64,000 bases of DNA from an uncultured Roseivirga sp. Lineage in GTDB: Bacteria; Bacteroidota; Bacteroidia; Cytophagales; Cyclobacteriaceae. This document shows, one piece after another, positions 51,988 through 60,866 of the stretch. Both the position numbers and the translations under genes were made by a program. The stretch is taken from contig CANLOY010000001.1 of the NCBI GenBank assembly GCA_947493005.1, positions 1 to 64,000 on the forward strand, read 5' to 3'. Position 1 is the stretch's first letter. The number at the start of each line of letters is the position of its first letter. Below the pieces are notes generated by a model, which saw only the letters and a program-made list of their open reading frames with translations, was not told the origin of the DNA and did not search any database.

Positions 51988-53742
51988 TTAATTATTTTCA
52001 TTTTTAAGAGTTTCTATAACAGATTCGAGGCTACCACAGTTGAGCATAGCATCTCCGAAATATGGGTTGATTACTTCTTCATCCTGGCTTATCCATCGTG
52101 CCCCAGTATTATCATTAGCCATTGGGCAATACTGAACATATAGTGGACTCTCCGAATTTGCACCAAAAGATTCAAGGCTATTGATCAATGCCTTCGACAA
52201 GTTGATAAACTGTAATCTTTGAATTTCAGAATCATTGGAATCTTTGATGATATCAAGACTTTCTTTCATAGGCTCTAACATAGCCATCCAATGCATATGA
52301 GCTTCCCCCTTCAGCAAGCTCATGTCAACCTTATCCAAGGATATCGATACTTTTGTCGCTTGTTTCGCTATATCCACTCCATTCCCCTCCACCATCAAAT
52401 CTTTCAACACAAGATATTCCGTGGAGAAGGAAGAGAGTTGGTTTTGAAATTCAGAACTGGTCATCCCCCTGTAATTCTTGACTTCCGGAAGTTCTACCTC
52501 TATAAATTTGGATTCAGGTTTTTTAATAGTACTCGAAGTATTCATCATACTTAGCTTCCCTCTCAATTGTGCCTCGGCATCCAAAGTAAAGACTCCGTTA
52601 ACCACAACCTCTTCTCCTGAGCTTAAGCCAGATTCTATTGCATAACTATCACCAACTGACGCTCCCAACACTACTTCTCTAAGTTCAAAGCTCTGTTCAT
52701 TAGGAGACTTAACATATACAACCGATCGTTTTCCTGTCCACAAAACAGCAGATTTTGGAACCATTAAGGCATCTTGTTCGGTTCCGGAAAGAACTGCTTC
52801 TACAAACATCTCAGGCTTCAATGCTCCATCCGTTCTCACATCTGCTCTCACCTCAACAATTCTGGTTTGCGGGTCAACTTCTGGAGAAATGAATGAGACC
52901 ACTCCGGTATATGAAGTTTCGCCTTGTCTGGTTTTAAAATCAATCTTATCACCAATTTTCACTTTGTCCAAGTCCCGCTCATATACTTCAAAAACAACCC
53001 AGACATTGGATAAATCAGATATTTCAAGAAGTCCACCACCTTCATGAAGATGACTACCTGTATTTACCATCTTTTCAGTAACCACTCCATCATAGTCTGC
53101 CAATAAATCAAAATTTCGCATAGGAGCTTCTGAAGACTCAATCGCACTGATTTGTTCCTTCGTAAGTTTCCAGTGGTGAAGTTTCTTTCTTGCTGCTTCC
53201 AACAATATTGGGTTAGACTTTTCTAACTTCTTTGCCTCTATCAACTCTTCTTGAGCAGCTACTAATTCAGGAGAATATATAGAAGCAACCTTGTCTCCTA
53301 CTTTCACCAAGTCACCTTCAAAGTTCTTATACAACTTTTCCACTCGCCCGGCAAAATGAGTTGTTTGGACATTCACTTCACGTTCATCCACTTTCACCTT
53401 CCCTTGCAAACTCAACGCATCAGATTCACTCCCTCTTTGAACAATGGCCGTTTGAATATTTGCTAATTCAATCGCATTATCAGACATTTTCAATACCCTT
53501 GGTTCATCATCGGTACTGTCTTCGAGCGGAATCAAGTCCATTCCACAAAAAGGGCAAGAACCAGGCTCTGATTGCCTAACCTGCGGGTGCATGGAACAAG
53601 TCCACTCTCCATTAGCATTAACTTCATGACTATGTTCCGTCTGCTCTGAAGAACTTCCCCCTCCAAAAAAGACAGCCCCTAATACCAAACCCAAAATCAG
53701 GGTGAGCGAGACTGTTAATATGTTTGATCTATTTATTTTCAT
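51988..53742 (-). CDS. cusB: CusB-type RND adaptor with metal-binding and DUF3347 domains
   Basis: 584 residues. Membrane anchor (about 9-26), then a heavy-metal-binding domain with C49-x2-H52 and C63-x2-C66 (WTCSMHPQVRQSEPGSCPFCGMDLIPL). The membrane-fusion core follows: barrel-sandwich hybrid and alpha-hairpin (SIYSPELVAAQEELIEAKK) and beta-barrel. A C-terminal DUF3347 region (about 440-580) ends in YCPMANDNTGARWISQDEE...FGDAMLNCGS. It joins CusA to CusC and transfers metal ions. Its start overlaps the cusC end by 14 bp. The DUF3347 tail is unusual for the classical CusB of E. coli. Confidence 0.93.
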   Translation of the reverse strand: MKINRSNILTVSLTLILGLVLGAVFFGGGSSSEQTEHSHEVNANGEWTCSMHPQVRQSEPGSCPFCGMDLIPLEDSTDDEPRVLKMSDNAIELANIQTAIVQRGSESDALSLQGKVKVDEREVNVQTTHFAGRVEKLYKNFEGDLVKVGDKVASIYSPELVAAQEELIEAKKLEKSNPILLEAARKKLHHWKLTKEQISAIESSEAPMRNFDLLADYDGVVTEKMVNTGSHLHEGGGLLEISDLSNVWVVFEVYERDLDKVKIGDKIDFKTRQGETSYTGVVSFISPEVDPQTRIVEVRADVRTDGALKPEMFVEAVLSGTEQDALMVPKSAVLWTGKRSVVYVKSPNEQSFELREVVLGASVGDSYAIESGLSSGEEVVVNGVFTLDAEAQLRGKLSMMNTSSTIKKPESKFIEVELPEVKNYRGMTSSEFQNQLSSFSTEYLVLKDLMVEGNGVDIAKQATKVSISLDKVDMSLLKGEAHMHWMAMLEPMKESLDIIKDSNDSEIQRLQFINLSKALINSLESFGANSESPLYVQYCPMANDNTGARWISQDEEVINPYFGDAMLNCGSLESVIETLKNENN

Positions 53743-54979
53743 TTTGAACTTCTTTTAAAGTGTATCCCATCAGATAATCTTTCATAAACACTGCCTTATG
53801 ATACTTAACACTGGATTTCATTTTTTGAAGCTCCAACTGTAATTGTCTTTGCTGTGTTTCTAAGAGTTTTTCAAATTCCCGATGGTTATTTGAGTATTCA
53901 CTAATCAGCACATTTAAGAGTACTTCTGTTTTCTGAGCTTCTGCTGTAAACAGGTTCAGTTCTTTTAGTGCCATTTCCATTTCATAATCAGCTTTTGTCC
54001 AATCATTTTTTAAGTCATTCTCAACAGCAACAAGTTTGGACTCCAGGCTCTCCGTTTTATACTGAACCTCACGCTTAAAGGACCTATTCTTCTTTCCAAA
54101 AATGGGCAAGCTTATAGTTGCCATTGGCATCAAAATATCCTTACCATTATCAGGTATCGAAACATCATTTCGCTTGCTTACAAAAGCATAATCAAGCCCA
54201 ACACCTAAATTCGGTTTTCGTTTCAAATCGGCCAGTTTCATTTCTCCAGATAATGACTCCAAACCTGCTCGAATCCCTTTAATTTTCGGTTGGTTCGCAA
54301 TAGCACTGTCCCTGCTCATACTAACCTGAGCGAAACTCAAAGTATCTTGAAGTACTACCTTTGATGCTAAATCACGATTCAACATTGTATTGAAGTCTCC
54401 TATTAATGGCACCTCCTTTAATTTTAATAAATCGAGCTGCGTTTTAGCATTGTCAATACTGATCTGTACTCGAATCAAATCTGTAAGAGACACAAGGTTC
54501 GCTTCATATTTTGTTTTTGTAGTGGGCTCATAAGAACGAAGGATATCCAGATTCGCCTCCATGATTTCAACCTCCTTTCGAAGCTCATAGAGTTCAAGCC
54601 ATTTTAATTTCACATTGAGAAATAGTTGGTTCTTAGCCTCCTGAAATTCTTCGAACCGAACTTTTGCAATACTTGTCGCGACTTGTTCTCTTGCTTTCAA
54701 AGTACCTTTCCAGGGAAACATTTGAGAGAGAGAGACCTTAAAGCGCTGTGCCCCAACCCTGGTTTCGACAGGGGAAATAAAATAGCCAAAGCTTACTGTA
54801 GGATCTGGCAATGCACCACTTTGATCTACTTTTTCCAGTGCTGCTAAATACAGACTAAATTTCGATTTCAAAGATGGATTATGCTCAGCTGCTGTTTTCA
54901 GGTAATCACTTAGTTCAACCTGCCCAAGCAGCACAATAGATGCGAAGAGCATCATCAATGTATAAATGTACCTCTTCAT
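53729..54979 (-). CDS. cusC: CusC/TolC-type outer membrane efflux protein
   Basis: 416 residues. Signal peptide ends LLGQVE. Two OEP halves: ALEKVDQSGALPDPTVSFGYF and KPNLGVGLDYAF... with long amphipathic coiled helices (KYEANLVSLTDLIRVQISIDNAKTQLDLL) that form the periplasmic tunnel. No lipobox cysteine is present, unlike E. coli CusC. ATG overlaps the cusA stop (ATGA). It lies between cusA and cusB, a gene order seen in Bacteroidota Cus operons. Confidence 0.9.
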   Translation of the reverse strand: MKRYIYTLMMLFASIVLLGQVELSDYLKTAAEHNPSLKSKFSLYLAALEKVDQSGALPDPTVSFGYFISPVETRVGAQRFKVSLSQMFPWKGTLKAREQVATSIAKVRFEEFQEAKNQLFLNVKLKWLELYELRKEVEIMEANLDILRSYEPTTKTKYEANLVSLTDLIRVQISIDNAKTQLDLLKLKEVPLIGDFNTMLNRDLASKVVLQDTLSFAQVSMSRDSAIANQPKIKGIRAGLESLSGEMKLADLKRKPNLGVGLDYAFVSKRNDVSIPDNGKDILMPMATISLPIFGKKNRSFKREVQYKTESLESKLVAVENDLKNDWTKADYEMEMALKELNLFTAEAQKTEVLLNVLISEYSNNHREFEKLLETQQRQLQLELQKMKSSVKYHKAVFMKDYLMGYTLKEVQNENK

Positions 54980-57900
54980 TCTTCTATGCTTTTAATTTGA
55001 CCACTTTTCTTTAGTTGAAACTCTTGATAAAGAGCGTATAACACCGGAACTACAAAAAGTGTGATCAGTGCAATTAGCATGCCTCCAAAAGAAGGAATGG
55101 CCATTGGAATCATCACATCCGCCCCTCTACCTGTTGAAGTCAGAATCGGTAATAATGCCAATAATGTAGTAGCGGTAGTCATTAAGCAAGGCCTAACCCT
55201 GCGCTTTCCTGCCTCAATAACAAGGGCTCGAATTTTCTTCTTACTCAGGTTTTTCTGTTCTGTAAAAGATTGCTTGAGGTAAGTGGCCATTAGTACACCA
55301 TCGTCAGTAGCAATACCAAACAGGGCTATAAAACCAACCCAAACAGCAACGCTCAAATTGATTGGAGCTATCTGAAACAAGTCTCGCATATTGGTACCGA
55401 AAACTTCGAAATCCATAAACCCGCTTCTTCCATAAAGCCAGAGCATTAAAAAGCCACCTCCAAAAGCAACTGCTATACTACTGAACACCATAAGCGAAAC
55501 TGAAACTGACTTGAATTGGAAATATAGAATCAGAAAAACAATAACTAGTACCAATGGAATTACAAGACTCAGCCTTTTCTCGGCCCTTAACTGATTTTGA
55601 TAGTTACCAGCAAACTCGTAGGAGATTCCGGCAGGCAAAGAAAATTCTCCACTTCTGATTTTCTCACCTATCAAGAGTTGAGCATCTTCAACAGCGGCAG
55701 TTTCAGAAAAACCATTTGCCTTATCAAAAATCACATACCCCACCATAAAAGTATCTTCACTCTTAATCATTTGTGGACCTTGCGTATACTCAATACTAGC
55801 CAGTTCTCCTAACTGAATATTCCGCTTATCGGAAATTGGAATCAAAACATTTTTCAGTGCCTCAGGACTATCTCTTAGTTCTCTTGGGTACCTGACTCTA
55901 ATCTGGTACCGCTCTCTCCCCTCCACAGTAGTAGACAAGGGCATACCACCAATTGCTACTTGTATGTATTGTTGCACGCTTGATACACTCAAGCCATAGC
56001 GAGCCAGTGCTTCTCTGTCCAAGTCAATCAATAAATAAGGTTTACCAACAATTCGCTCGGCAAAAACAGCTTCCTTTTTAATTGATGGCACTTCTTTTAG
56101 AATCTCTTCTAATTCCAAGCCTACCTTCTCGATAGTGGCCAGGTCTGGCCCTTTTACTTTAATACCAAGAGGAGACCTCATACCCGTTTGCAACATCACT
56201 AAACGTGTTTCAATCGGCTGAAGCTTTGGGGCTGAGGTAACACCTGGAAACTTGGTGACTCTTACGATTTCATTCCAGATATCATCTGGTGATTTAATCT
56301 CGTCTCTCCACTGTCTGAAATAAGAACCTCTTTTATCAGGAATAAGCTTACCTTCTTCATCTCTGACAAACTCTCCATTTTCCGCCTTGAACCTTAACCT
56401 TCGCCCATTCTCATCGGTGATGTATTCACTTTTATAGTTAATTACATTCTCATACATGGAAATAGGAGCTGGATCTAAAGCACTTTCAGTTCGTCCAAAT
56501 TTGCCAACTACAGATTCTACCTCTGGTATTGCCGTTACAGCCATATCAAGGGCTCGAAGGGTTTGTTTGTTCTGTTCAATGCCCGCATGTGGCATGCTTG
56601 TAGGCATTAATAAAAATGCCCCTTCTCCCAATGACGGCATGAATTCTTTTCCTATCCCCGGAAATGTGTGATTTAGATTAGAATATACTTTAGTCGTTCT
56701 TACCTGTTGACCAAAAGTGGCCGGAAGAAATCCGAACACTCTATCAAAACCCAACCAGATTGTTGTTCCTAGTAAAATAATAAAGGAAGGGACTATTAAG
56801 AACTTCCAACGATGTTCCAAACACCACTCCAGAATTTTGGGATATACTTTGATGAATAGATGGAAGCCCCCCAGCGTGATACCTATGATCAAGGCAACAA
56901 AAACAAAGTTTGTAAACCCTGAAACCTCAACACCTAACGGCATCCATTCTCTGCTCAATAAAATACTTATAGCAATTAAAGAGATCAAAATATCAGCATG
57001 CTTTAAATAGGGTTCTGATTTTGGCATGAACCCTCTTAATAGATTGACTACACCAAAGCCTACAAGCACCAATGCTGCCAGATAGTAGCCTATGAATACA
57101 AGCCACAACCCAAAAATCACCAAGCCCGAATTGACCAGGAGTTTAAGCCATTTGGTTTTTGGCTTGAACCCAAAGAGCCAATAGGCCATAGTAGGTAAGA
57201 TTATCAATGCCACCACAATTGCTGCCAGCAATGCAAAGGTTTTGGTAAAAGCCAGTGGTCTGAATAGTTTCCCTTCTGAGGCTTCCATTGTAAAAACAGG
57301 GACGAAGCTCACGATGGTAGTCATTACCGCGGTAATAATAGCAGGAGCCACTTCTTTGCATGAATCAAGAATCAATGCCAAAAGTGATTTTTCACTATCC
57401 TCATCCAGATGACGTGTAATATTTTCTGTCAGCACTATACCCACATCGACCATAGTTCCAATGGCAATGGCAATACCGGAAAGCGCCACGATATTGGCAT
57501 CAACTCCTAGATACCGCATGGCGATAAAGCACATTAAAACAGCAATTGGTAATAGTGAAGAAATCAGAATGGAAGCCCTCAGATTTACCAGCATAACCAG
57601 CACAACAATGATGGTAATAATGATTTCCAGCGTTAATGCCTCTTCCAGCGTACCTATTGTTTCCTTAATCAGTTTAGTCCGATCATAAAACGGTACTATA
57701 GTTAATTTAGAAGTAGTTCCATCAGATAGTGTTTTCATTGGTAACCCTTCGCTGATCTCTTCAATCTTGGCCTTGACGTTGTCAATCACCTCTATTGGGT
57801 TCACACCATATCTGGCCACTACTACCCCTCCAACTGCTTCGGCACCTGATTTATCCAAAGCACCTCTGCGCGATGCGGGGCCTAGTGATACTCTAGCAAC

Positions 57901-58731
57901 GTCTTTAATCTTAACAGAAACATTATTAACGGTCTTGACAGGCGCATTTTCCAGATCATCAAGGTTCTTGATATAACCCAGTCCTCTCACCAAGTATTCG
58001 ACCTGATTAATTTCCAGTGTTTTTGCCCCAACATCAAGATTACTCTCTTTCACTGCCTTCACAACCTGCGATAGCGTTACCCCAAAACCTTCCATAGCTT
58101 TCGGGTCTATGTCTACCTGATATTCCTTTACAAAGCCTCCTATGGAAGCCACTTCAGAAACACCACTGGCTGCATTGAGGGCGTATCGTATAGTATAGTC
58201 CTGAACTGTTCTGATTTCCTGAGGATCCCAGCCTCCTGAAGGATTCCCATTTTCGTCCCTGCCTTCAATAGTATACCAGTACACCTGGCCCAGCGCTGTG
58301 GCATCTGGTCCCAAGGTAGGCTGAACTTCATTTGGTAGTAAGCCTGCTGGTAACGAATTCAGTTTCTCCAGAATCCTGCTTCTACTCCAGTAAAATTCCA
58401 CATCATCATTAAAAATGATATAGATAGAAGATATTCCGAAGATTGAAGAACTTCTAACGGTCTTCACTCCAGGAATCCCCAATAGTGAGGATGTTAAAGG
58501 GTAAGTAATCTGATCTTCAATATCCTGAGGAGATCTGCCTTTCCACTCTGTAAAGACAATCTGTTGATTTTCTCCTATGTCAGGAATGGCATCCACAGGC
58601 ACGGGATCTCTCGGGAGCCCAGTAGACCAATTAAATGGCGTGGTTACCAAACCCCAACCTACCAGCAGTACCAGTAGGATGAAGGTCACCAACCTGTTTT
58701 TTAAAAAGAATTCAATAAGTGAATTAATCAT
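54976..58731 (-). CDS. cusA: CusA/CzcA-family heavy-metal RND efflux pump
   Basis: 1251 residues, about 200 longer than E. coli CusA. N-terminal helix, periplasmic pore domains and the two transmembrane blocks are recognisable: TM4 proton relay IGTMVDVGIVLTENITRHLDED; DPVPVDAIPDIGENQ; MPSLGEGAFLLMPTSMPHAG and VMLQTGMRSPLGIKVKGPD, where Met residues could carry Cu/Ag. An insertion of about 130 residues (roughly 520-670) adds about four hydrophobic helices between the two halves. It exports Cu+/Ag+ or related ions from the periplasm or cytosol. First pump gene after the Cys/His-rich protein. Confidence 0.94.
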   Translation of the reverse strand: MINSLIEFFLKNRLVTFILLVLLVGWGLVTTPFNWSTGLPRDPVPVDAIPDIGENQQIVFTEWKGRSPQDIEDQITYPLTSSLLGIPGVKTVRSSSIFGISSIYIIFNDDVEFYWSRSRILEKLNSLPAGLLPNEVQPTLGPDATALGQVYWYTIEGRDENGNPSGGWDPQEIRTVQDYTIRYALNAASGVSEVASIGGFVKEYQVDIDPKAMEGFGVTLSQVVKAVKESNLDVGAKTLEINQVEYLVRGLGYIKNLDDLENAPVKTVNNVSVKIKDVARVSLGPASRRGALDKSGAEAVGGVVVARYGVNPIEVIDNVKAKIEEISEGLPMKTLSDGTTSKLTIVPFYDRTKLIKETIGTLEEALTLEIIITIIVVLVMLVNLRASILISSLLPIAVLMCFIAMRYLGVDANIVALSGIAIAIGTMVDVGIVLTENITRHLDEDSEKSLLALILDSCKEVAPAIITAVMTTIVSFVPVFTMEASEGKLFRPLAFTKTFALLAAIVVALIILPTMAYWLFGFKPKTKWLKLLVNSGLVIFGLWLVFIGYYLAALVLVGFGVVNLLRGFMPKSEPYLKHADILISLIAISILLSREWMPLGVEVSGFTNFVFVALIIGITLGGFHLFIKVYPKILEWCLEHRWKFLIVPSFIILLGTTIWLGFDRVFGFLPATFGQQVRTTKVYSNLNHTFPGIGKEFMPSLGEGAFLLMPTSMPHAGIEQNKQTLRALDMAVTAIPEVESVVGKFGRTESALDPAPISMYENVINYKSEYITDENGRRLRFKAENGEFVRDEEGKLIPDKRGSYFRQWRDEIKSPDDIWNEIVRVTKFPGVTSAPKLQPIETRLVMLQTGMRSPLGIKVKGPDLATIEKVGLELEEILKEVPSIKKEAVFAERIVGKPYLLIDLDREALARYGLSVSSVQQYIQVAIGGMPLSTTVEGRERYQIRVRYPRELRDSPEALKNVLIPISDKRNIQLGELASIEYTQGPQMIKSEDTFMVGYVIFDKANGFSETAAVEDAQLLIGEKIRSGEFSLPAGISYEFAGNYQNQLRAEKRLSLVIPLVLVIVFLILYFQFKSVSVSLMVFSSIAVAFGGGFLMLWLYGRSGFMDFEVFGTNMRDLFQIAPINLSVAVWVGFIALFGIATDDGVLMATYLKQSFTEQKNLSKKKIRALVIEAGKRRVRPCLMTTATTLLALLPILTSTGRGADVMIPMAIPSFGGMLIALITLFVVPVLYALYQEFQLKKSGQIKSIEE

Positions 58732-58860
58732 TAAGTTTTGCTTTTACAATCCAATAAATGGGAGATAGGACTTGTTGAGAACTCTAAAGAATAGAGTTTA
58801 ACAAGCGGATAGTGAAGTCAATGTTAACATCATTCTTAAATGAAAGAACCTTCCATTTAG

Positions 58861-58900
58861 GAGATTCCTTCGTCAGGCTATGCCTTCCTCGGAATGACGC
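58861..58900. repeat. short palindromic repeat related to the 59379-59564 element
   Basis: Ends GAGATTCC and GGAATGACG match the ends of both arms of the larger element (GAGATTCCC ... GGGAATGACG), and the middle contains an AGGC/GCCT dyad. It sits 16 bp after the stop of the HYC_CC_PP-like gene and may serve as its 3' end. Confidence 0.65.
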
Positions 58901-58915
58901 TCAGAAAGATCGACT

Positions 58916-59320
58916 TCAGGATTGTAAAGCAAAGGGTATTTTGAGGGAGCTATAAAGGATAAACAGGTCAGGCTCATGAACATCGGGTGGGCCCGTGTTA
59001 TTAACCTCAACTTCTGCTTCTTGAAAAGTCTCTGAGGGCAGTAGTTCATTGAAAGGCACCTCATAAAGCAGGTGATAGACACCCGTTGGAGTATCGCTTC
59101 CATAAACAACTTGTTGTTCATCTTCAACAATTTTTAATGCCCACTCATCATCACAGCAACCTTCCATGTGAATATCCATGTCCATGCCGCAATCTGACTC
59201 TACCTTTTTAAAGAGTGCTGTACCTTTTACACGATCCATACAAATATGCTGACCTACCAGAATGCCCGATGAGGCTAGTAGGTAAACAAACGTGAACAAT
59301 ATGGTTGCTGATCTTTTCAA
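58916..59320 (-). CDS. HYC_CC_PP-like small Cys/His-rich secreted protein
   Basis: 134 residues with a signal peptide (3-23). The mature start QHICMDRVKG and CGMDMDIHMEGCCDDE carry a His-x-Cys and CC pair plus five Met, a pattern that I associate with the HYC_CC_PP family next to Bacteroidota metal-efflux genes; the PPDVHEPDLF end also fits. Likely a periplasmic metal-binding or sensing protein. Start is TTG at 59320: two codons upstream is a stop, and the next ATG (Met28) would remove the signal. A -7 element TATATTTG (59327-59334) makes a leaderless or very short 5' end. Confidence 0.75.
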   Translation of the reverse strand: MKRSATILFTFVYLLASSGILVGQHICMDRVKGTALFKKVESDCGMDMDIHMEGCCDDEWALKIVEDEQQVVYGSDTPTGVYHLLYEVPFNELLPSETFQEAEVEVNNTGPPDVHEPDLFILYSSLKIPFALQS

Positions 59321-59326
59321 GCTTTA

Positions 59327-59334
59327 CAAATATA
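59327..59334 (-). promoter_or_regulatory. -7 promoter element of the cus operon
   Basis: The minus strand reads TATATTTG, 6 bp before the TTG start of the first gene. Transcription would begin at or next to the start codon. Confidence 0.6.
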
Positions 59335-59378
59335 CGGATGATTTAGGAAATAGATTCGATTAGGTGTCAATAGAACCA

Positions 59379-59564
59379 TCACTCTGAGTTTGAGGAACGA
59401 AAACGAAAGAGTCTGTCTCAAAAGTAAAAAAACACCGTCATTCCCGAGAAATCGGGAATCTCATTAAGGCTATACAGTGCTTTTAGGGAGATTCCCAATC
59501 AAGTTGGGAATGACGATAAGACTTTTGAGACAGCCTCTTTCGATCACTGCGTTCCTCAGAGTGA
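59379..59564. repeat. MITE-like nested inverted repeat
   Basis: About 186 bp with ends TCACTCTGAG (59379-59388) and CTCAGAGTGA (59555-59564), inverted and imperfectly paired throughout. Shared blocks are GAACG, CGAAAGAG and CTGTCTCAAAAGT, inverted on the right. Inside are two smaller units, CGTCATTCCCGAGAAATCGG... (59436-59462) and its inverted partner ending GGGAATGACG (59488-59515), each forming its own hairpin. The centre (59463-59487) is unique. No coding frame. The unit resembles mobile intergenic palindromes of Bacteroidota. Confidence 0.75.
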
Positions 59565-59577
59565 CGTACAACAAGTA

Positions 59578-60861
59578 CTACTTCTTTTTCTTTAATTCCT
59601 CGTTTTCTTTTTCCAGCGCTTTGATTTTCTCTCCTTGTGCTTTTACCGTTTTATTCAGCTCAATCATGTAAAGCGTCAACTCCTCTACTTTCTTTAAAAG
59701 TGTAGCATCCATATCACCCAAATCAAGGCCATTCTTGTCTACTTCTTTAGCTGAAGGAACTTCTGGAAGGTGCTGATTTTTATTGATAAATGACTCTACT
59801 TCTTCCAAAGTTCTTAGGCCATACTCAGGAGCGAAAACGAAGTCTGGCCAATCAGCTGATGCAGTAGAAACACGTACTTTTTTGGTTAGAATATTACCAT
59901 TAACAGAAAGTAATTCCGTTGGAGAAGTAGTTCCTATTCCAACTTTACCTGAATCCCTGATAATAAGTCCACTACTCGACTCTTGATCTCCGTAGATTTC
60001 TAACACACCTGTACTGCTATTTCCTGCAATCCAAGAATCAAAACGGGAAGACCCATTAACATGAAGTTTTTGTGAAGGAGTTGTGGTACCAATACCAACA
60101 TTGCCATTACCCAAAACTGTCAATCGATCTTGATGAACACTTCGATCTCCAAGAATAAAAGAAGTCCCATCAACTCTCATAGTAAAACTTCGGTTTGCAG
60201 TCTTCAGTCCGATACCATAAACTGTATTCTGTTGAATATCCAACTGAACAAGGTTAGGAGTAGTACCAATACCTAAAAGACCAGAGTTTGTAAGCGTCAT
60301 TTTCGAGTCATAGGAACTGCCATTCCAATTTTTCCAGTTAATAGCTGAACCATTGTATAGTACCTGATAGTAATTACTTCCATTTGCTCTAAAGCGATAT
60401 CCAATTTCAGAGAACCCTCCACCTTCAAAAGCCATTGCAACCCCGCCTTCCATTGGAGCAGTAGAAACTTTTTTAATCGTTAAAGGTGCAAAAGGAGAGG
60501 TTTCACCAATTCCAACATTTCCACCATTTTGAATTGTAAATACTTCGCTTAAACTTCCATCTATAAATGACATCCTATCGGAACTACTATCCTTAAAGTA
60601 TGATAATGCCATACCATTAGATGTACTTCCATTGCCCGCATAAAAATAAAGTGTAGACTTCCCACCAGTATTAGTATTGAGTTTTCCAATCGACACCGTT
60701 GGATTATTACTGCTAGTCACTTGAAGGGTGTGGCTAGGACTACTGGTACCAATACCGACTAAACCTGAGCTATAATAAATATCATTTACATTGGTTGTCC
60801 ATTGGCCGTATAAGACCGTACTAGCACAAATGCAAACTAAGGAAAAGAGTATTTTTTTCAT
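59578..60861 (-). CDS. secreted repeat protein with conserved coiled-coil end (downstream copy)
   Basis: 427 residues. Signal peptide ends VLYGQ. The mature protein carries repeats of the type [16 protein letters not shown] (at least five; also LVGIGTSSP, VGIGETSP, LGIGTTPN), each with Gly and a small beta-turn, like phage-tail-fibre or bacterial surface-fibre stalks. The C-terminal 110 residues ([56 protein letters not shown]) end in a charged coiled coil. They resemble intramolecular-chaperone-type ends but lack the S74 Ser/Lys that I can see. No phage genes are near. It is 5 bp after the upstream copy. Confidence 0.75.
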   Translation of the reverse strand: MKKILFSLVCICASTVLYGQWTTNVNDIYYSSGLVGIGTSSPSHTLQVTSSNNPTVSIGKLNTNTGGKSTLYFYAGNGSTSNGMALSYFKDSSSDRMSFIDGSLSEVFTIQNGGNVGIGETSPFAPLTIKKVSTAPMEGGVAMAFEGGGFSEIGYRFRANGSNYYQVLYNGSAINWKNWNGSSYDSKMTLTNSGLLGIGTTPNLVQLDIQQNTVYGIGLKTANRSFTMRVDGTSFILGDRSVHQDRLTVLGNGNVGIGTTTPSQKLHVNGSSRFDSWIAGNSSTGVLEIYGDQESSSGLIIRDSGKVGIGTTSPTELLSVNGNILTKKVRVSTASADWPDFVFAPEYGLRTLEEVESFINKNQHLPEVPSAKEVDKNGLDLGDMDATLLKKVEELTLYMIELNKTVKAQGEKIKALEKENEELKKKK

Positions 60862-60866
60862 GGAGA

